This document shows, one piece after another, positions 42,546 to 43,155 of a stretch of DNA of 43,155 nt. Origin of the DNA: Planctomycetota bacterium (lineage in GTDB: Bacteria > Planctomycetota > JAJSAM01); the NCBI GenBank assembly GCA_024274785.1, contig JAJSAM010000056.1:1-43155 (forward strand), written 5' to 3'. Below the pieces are notes generated by a model that saw only the letters and a list, made by a program, of their open reading frames with translations, searched no databases and was not told where the DNA came from. The stretch's first letter is position 1; each line of letters starts with the position of its first letter. A program made the translations under genes and the position numbers.

Positions 42546-43155
42546 CGAGATCCTGGCCCCGGTGCGGGGGTGGCGTGGCTTCCTCCTCGTCGTCCTGCTT
42601 CGCCTCGAGGGGTGCGTCTTCTGCGGCCTTTTCGCGGATGATGAGGTGCACGCGAATGGTGGCGGCCGCCATGAGGAAGAAGACGATCGCCATCGAACTT
42701 CCCGGGGAGAAAGCCCAGGCATGCACGACGGTGTCGCCGGTCATGGCGAAGAATGCGGCGAAGAAGACAATCCCGGCGAGGTGCAGTGGGTCCCGGAGGG
42801 ATGAACGGTAGATATCGAGTCCACGCCGGAGGACGGAGAAGAGGAAGATCCAGAAGAGCAGGAGCCCGAGGACGCCGAGATCGAGCGCGAGTTGCAGATG
42901 AGCGTTGTGGTAGTTGGCGCCGCGCAGGCTGAAGACGGCTTTCGACATCTCGAAGTCGGCCCGGCCGAGATTGGCGAACTTGCTCATTCCGTAGCCATAG
43001 CCGATCAGCGGCCGCTCGAGGACCAGATCCAGGCCCTCTTCCCACAGGGGCAGGCGGTCGGAGAGGGTGGAGATCGTATCCAGCCGAACGAGACGGCTTT
43101 GCAGCAGATCCGCCTTCGAGGAGTCGTCCATCTGCTGGCTGACGACATAGAGCAG
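42535..43155 (-). CDS. O-antigen ligase/polymerase (Wzy_C-like), 3' part
   Basis: The C-terminal 206 residues of a polytopic membrane protein whose start is beyond the right edge. The segment RLPLWEEGLDLVLERPLIGY with NYHNAHLQLALDLGVLG is the signature of the Wzy_C/O-antigen ligase domain, including the loop His. Four hydrophobic helices follow, then an acidic tail (KQDDEEEATPPP). Such proteins attach or polymerise surface polysaccharide in Gram-negative envelopes. An internal ATG at 43131 is not the start: the frame stays open to the edge. Its stop overlaps the convergent aminotransferase stop by 11 bp. Confidence 0.85.
   Translation of the reverse strand: MLYVVSQQMDDSSKADLLQSRLVRLDTISTLSDRLPLWEEGLDLVLERPLIGYGYGMSKFANLGRADFEMSKAVFSLRGANYHNAHLQLALDLGVLGLLLFWIFLFSVLRRGLDIYRSSLRDPLHLAGIVFFAAFFAMTGDTVVHAWAFSPGSSMAIVFFLMAAATIRVHLIIREKAAEDAPLEAKQDDEEEATPPPHRGQDLVKT

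Overview
The window is a GC-rich (roughly two-thirds G+C by eye), gene-dense bacterial chromosome segment. Starts are often GTG or TTG, gene junctions are tight, and many products carry membrane anchors. It encodes a futalosine-route menaquinone enzyme (MqnE), a three-subunit proton-translocating transhydrogenase, a MoxR/VWA 'Bat-like' operon, a sigma-54 activator embedded in a partner-switching cascade, and a tandem pair of PafB/PafC-like WYL regulators. This mix fits a deep-branching Gram-negative lineage (FCB group, Acidobacteria, Planctomycetes or a candidate phylum). The phylum cannot be fixed from the sequence alone.

Layout. 1-717: one end of an IS21-family element (start of istA plus two terminal repeats) abutting a fragmentary or small ORF. 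986-11633: central redox metabolism: gdhA with a clear terminator, a 991-residue receiver/ATP-grasp fusion, mdh, the pntB-pntAB-pntAA operon (reverse strand), a DVU0298-family protein, and mqnE. 11922-26600: a ten-gene reverse-strand operon in which nearly every junction overlaps by 1-8 nt. In transcription order it encodes an NHL-repeat protein, a large membrane protein, an ABC ATPase, a duplicated ABC-2 permease, a coiled-coil membrane protein, a double-VWA membrane protein, a MoxR ATPase, a DUF58 protein, a small membrane protein and a BatA-like VWA protein. 26737-28301: a TPR protein with a probable leaderless promoter, plus a small zinc-ribbon protein. 28374-29900: an accessory patch with tRNA-Val(CAC), a decayed serine-recombinase C-terminus facing the tRNA 3' end, a nucleotidyltransferase plus small partner gene, another decayed ORF and a GC-rich tandem repeat.

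29914-31973: a membrane-anchored coiled-coil protein with an RGG-like tail, and an aspartate-type aminotransferase. 32065-38302: a signalling cluster of STAS antagonist, sigma-54 response regulator, RsbW-like kinase, GAF-SpoIIE phosphatase, single-domain receiver and PAS histidine kinase, apparently one circuit. 38614-42545: a decayed MATE exporter (internal deletion plus frameshift), then the PafB-like/PafC-like pair and a DapC-like aminotransferase, all closely coupled. 42535-43155: the 3' part of an O-antigen ligase-like gene on the reverse strand.

The best candidates for an under-described system are the ten-gene MoxR/VWA/ABC operon, the receiver/ATP-grasp fusion, and the partner-switching cluster built around a sigma-54 activator.
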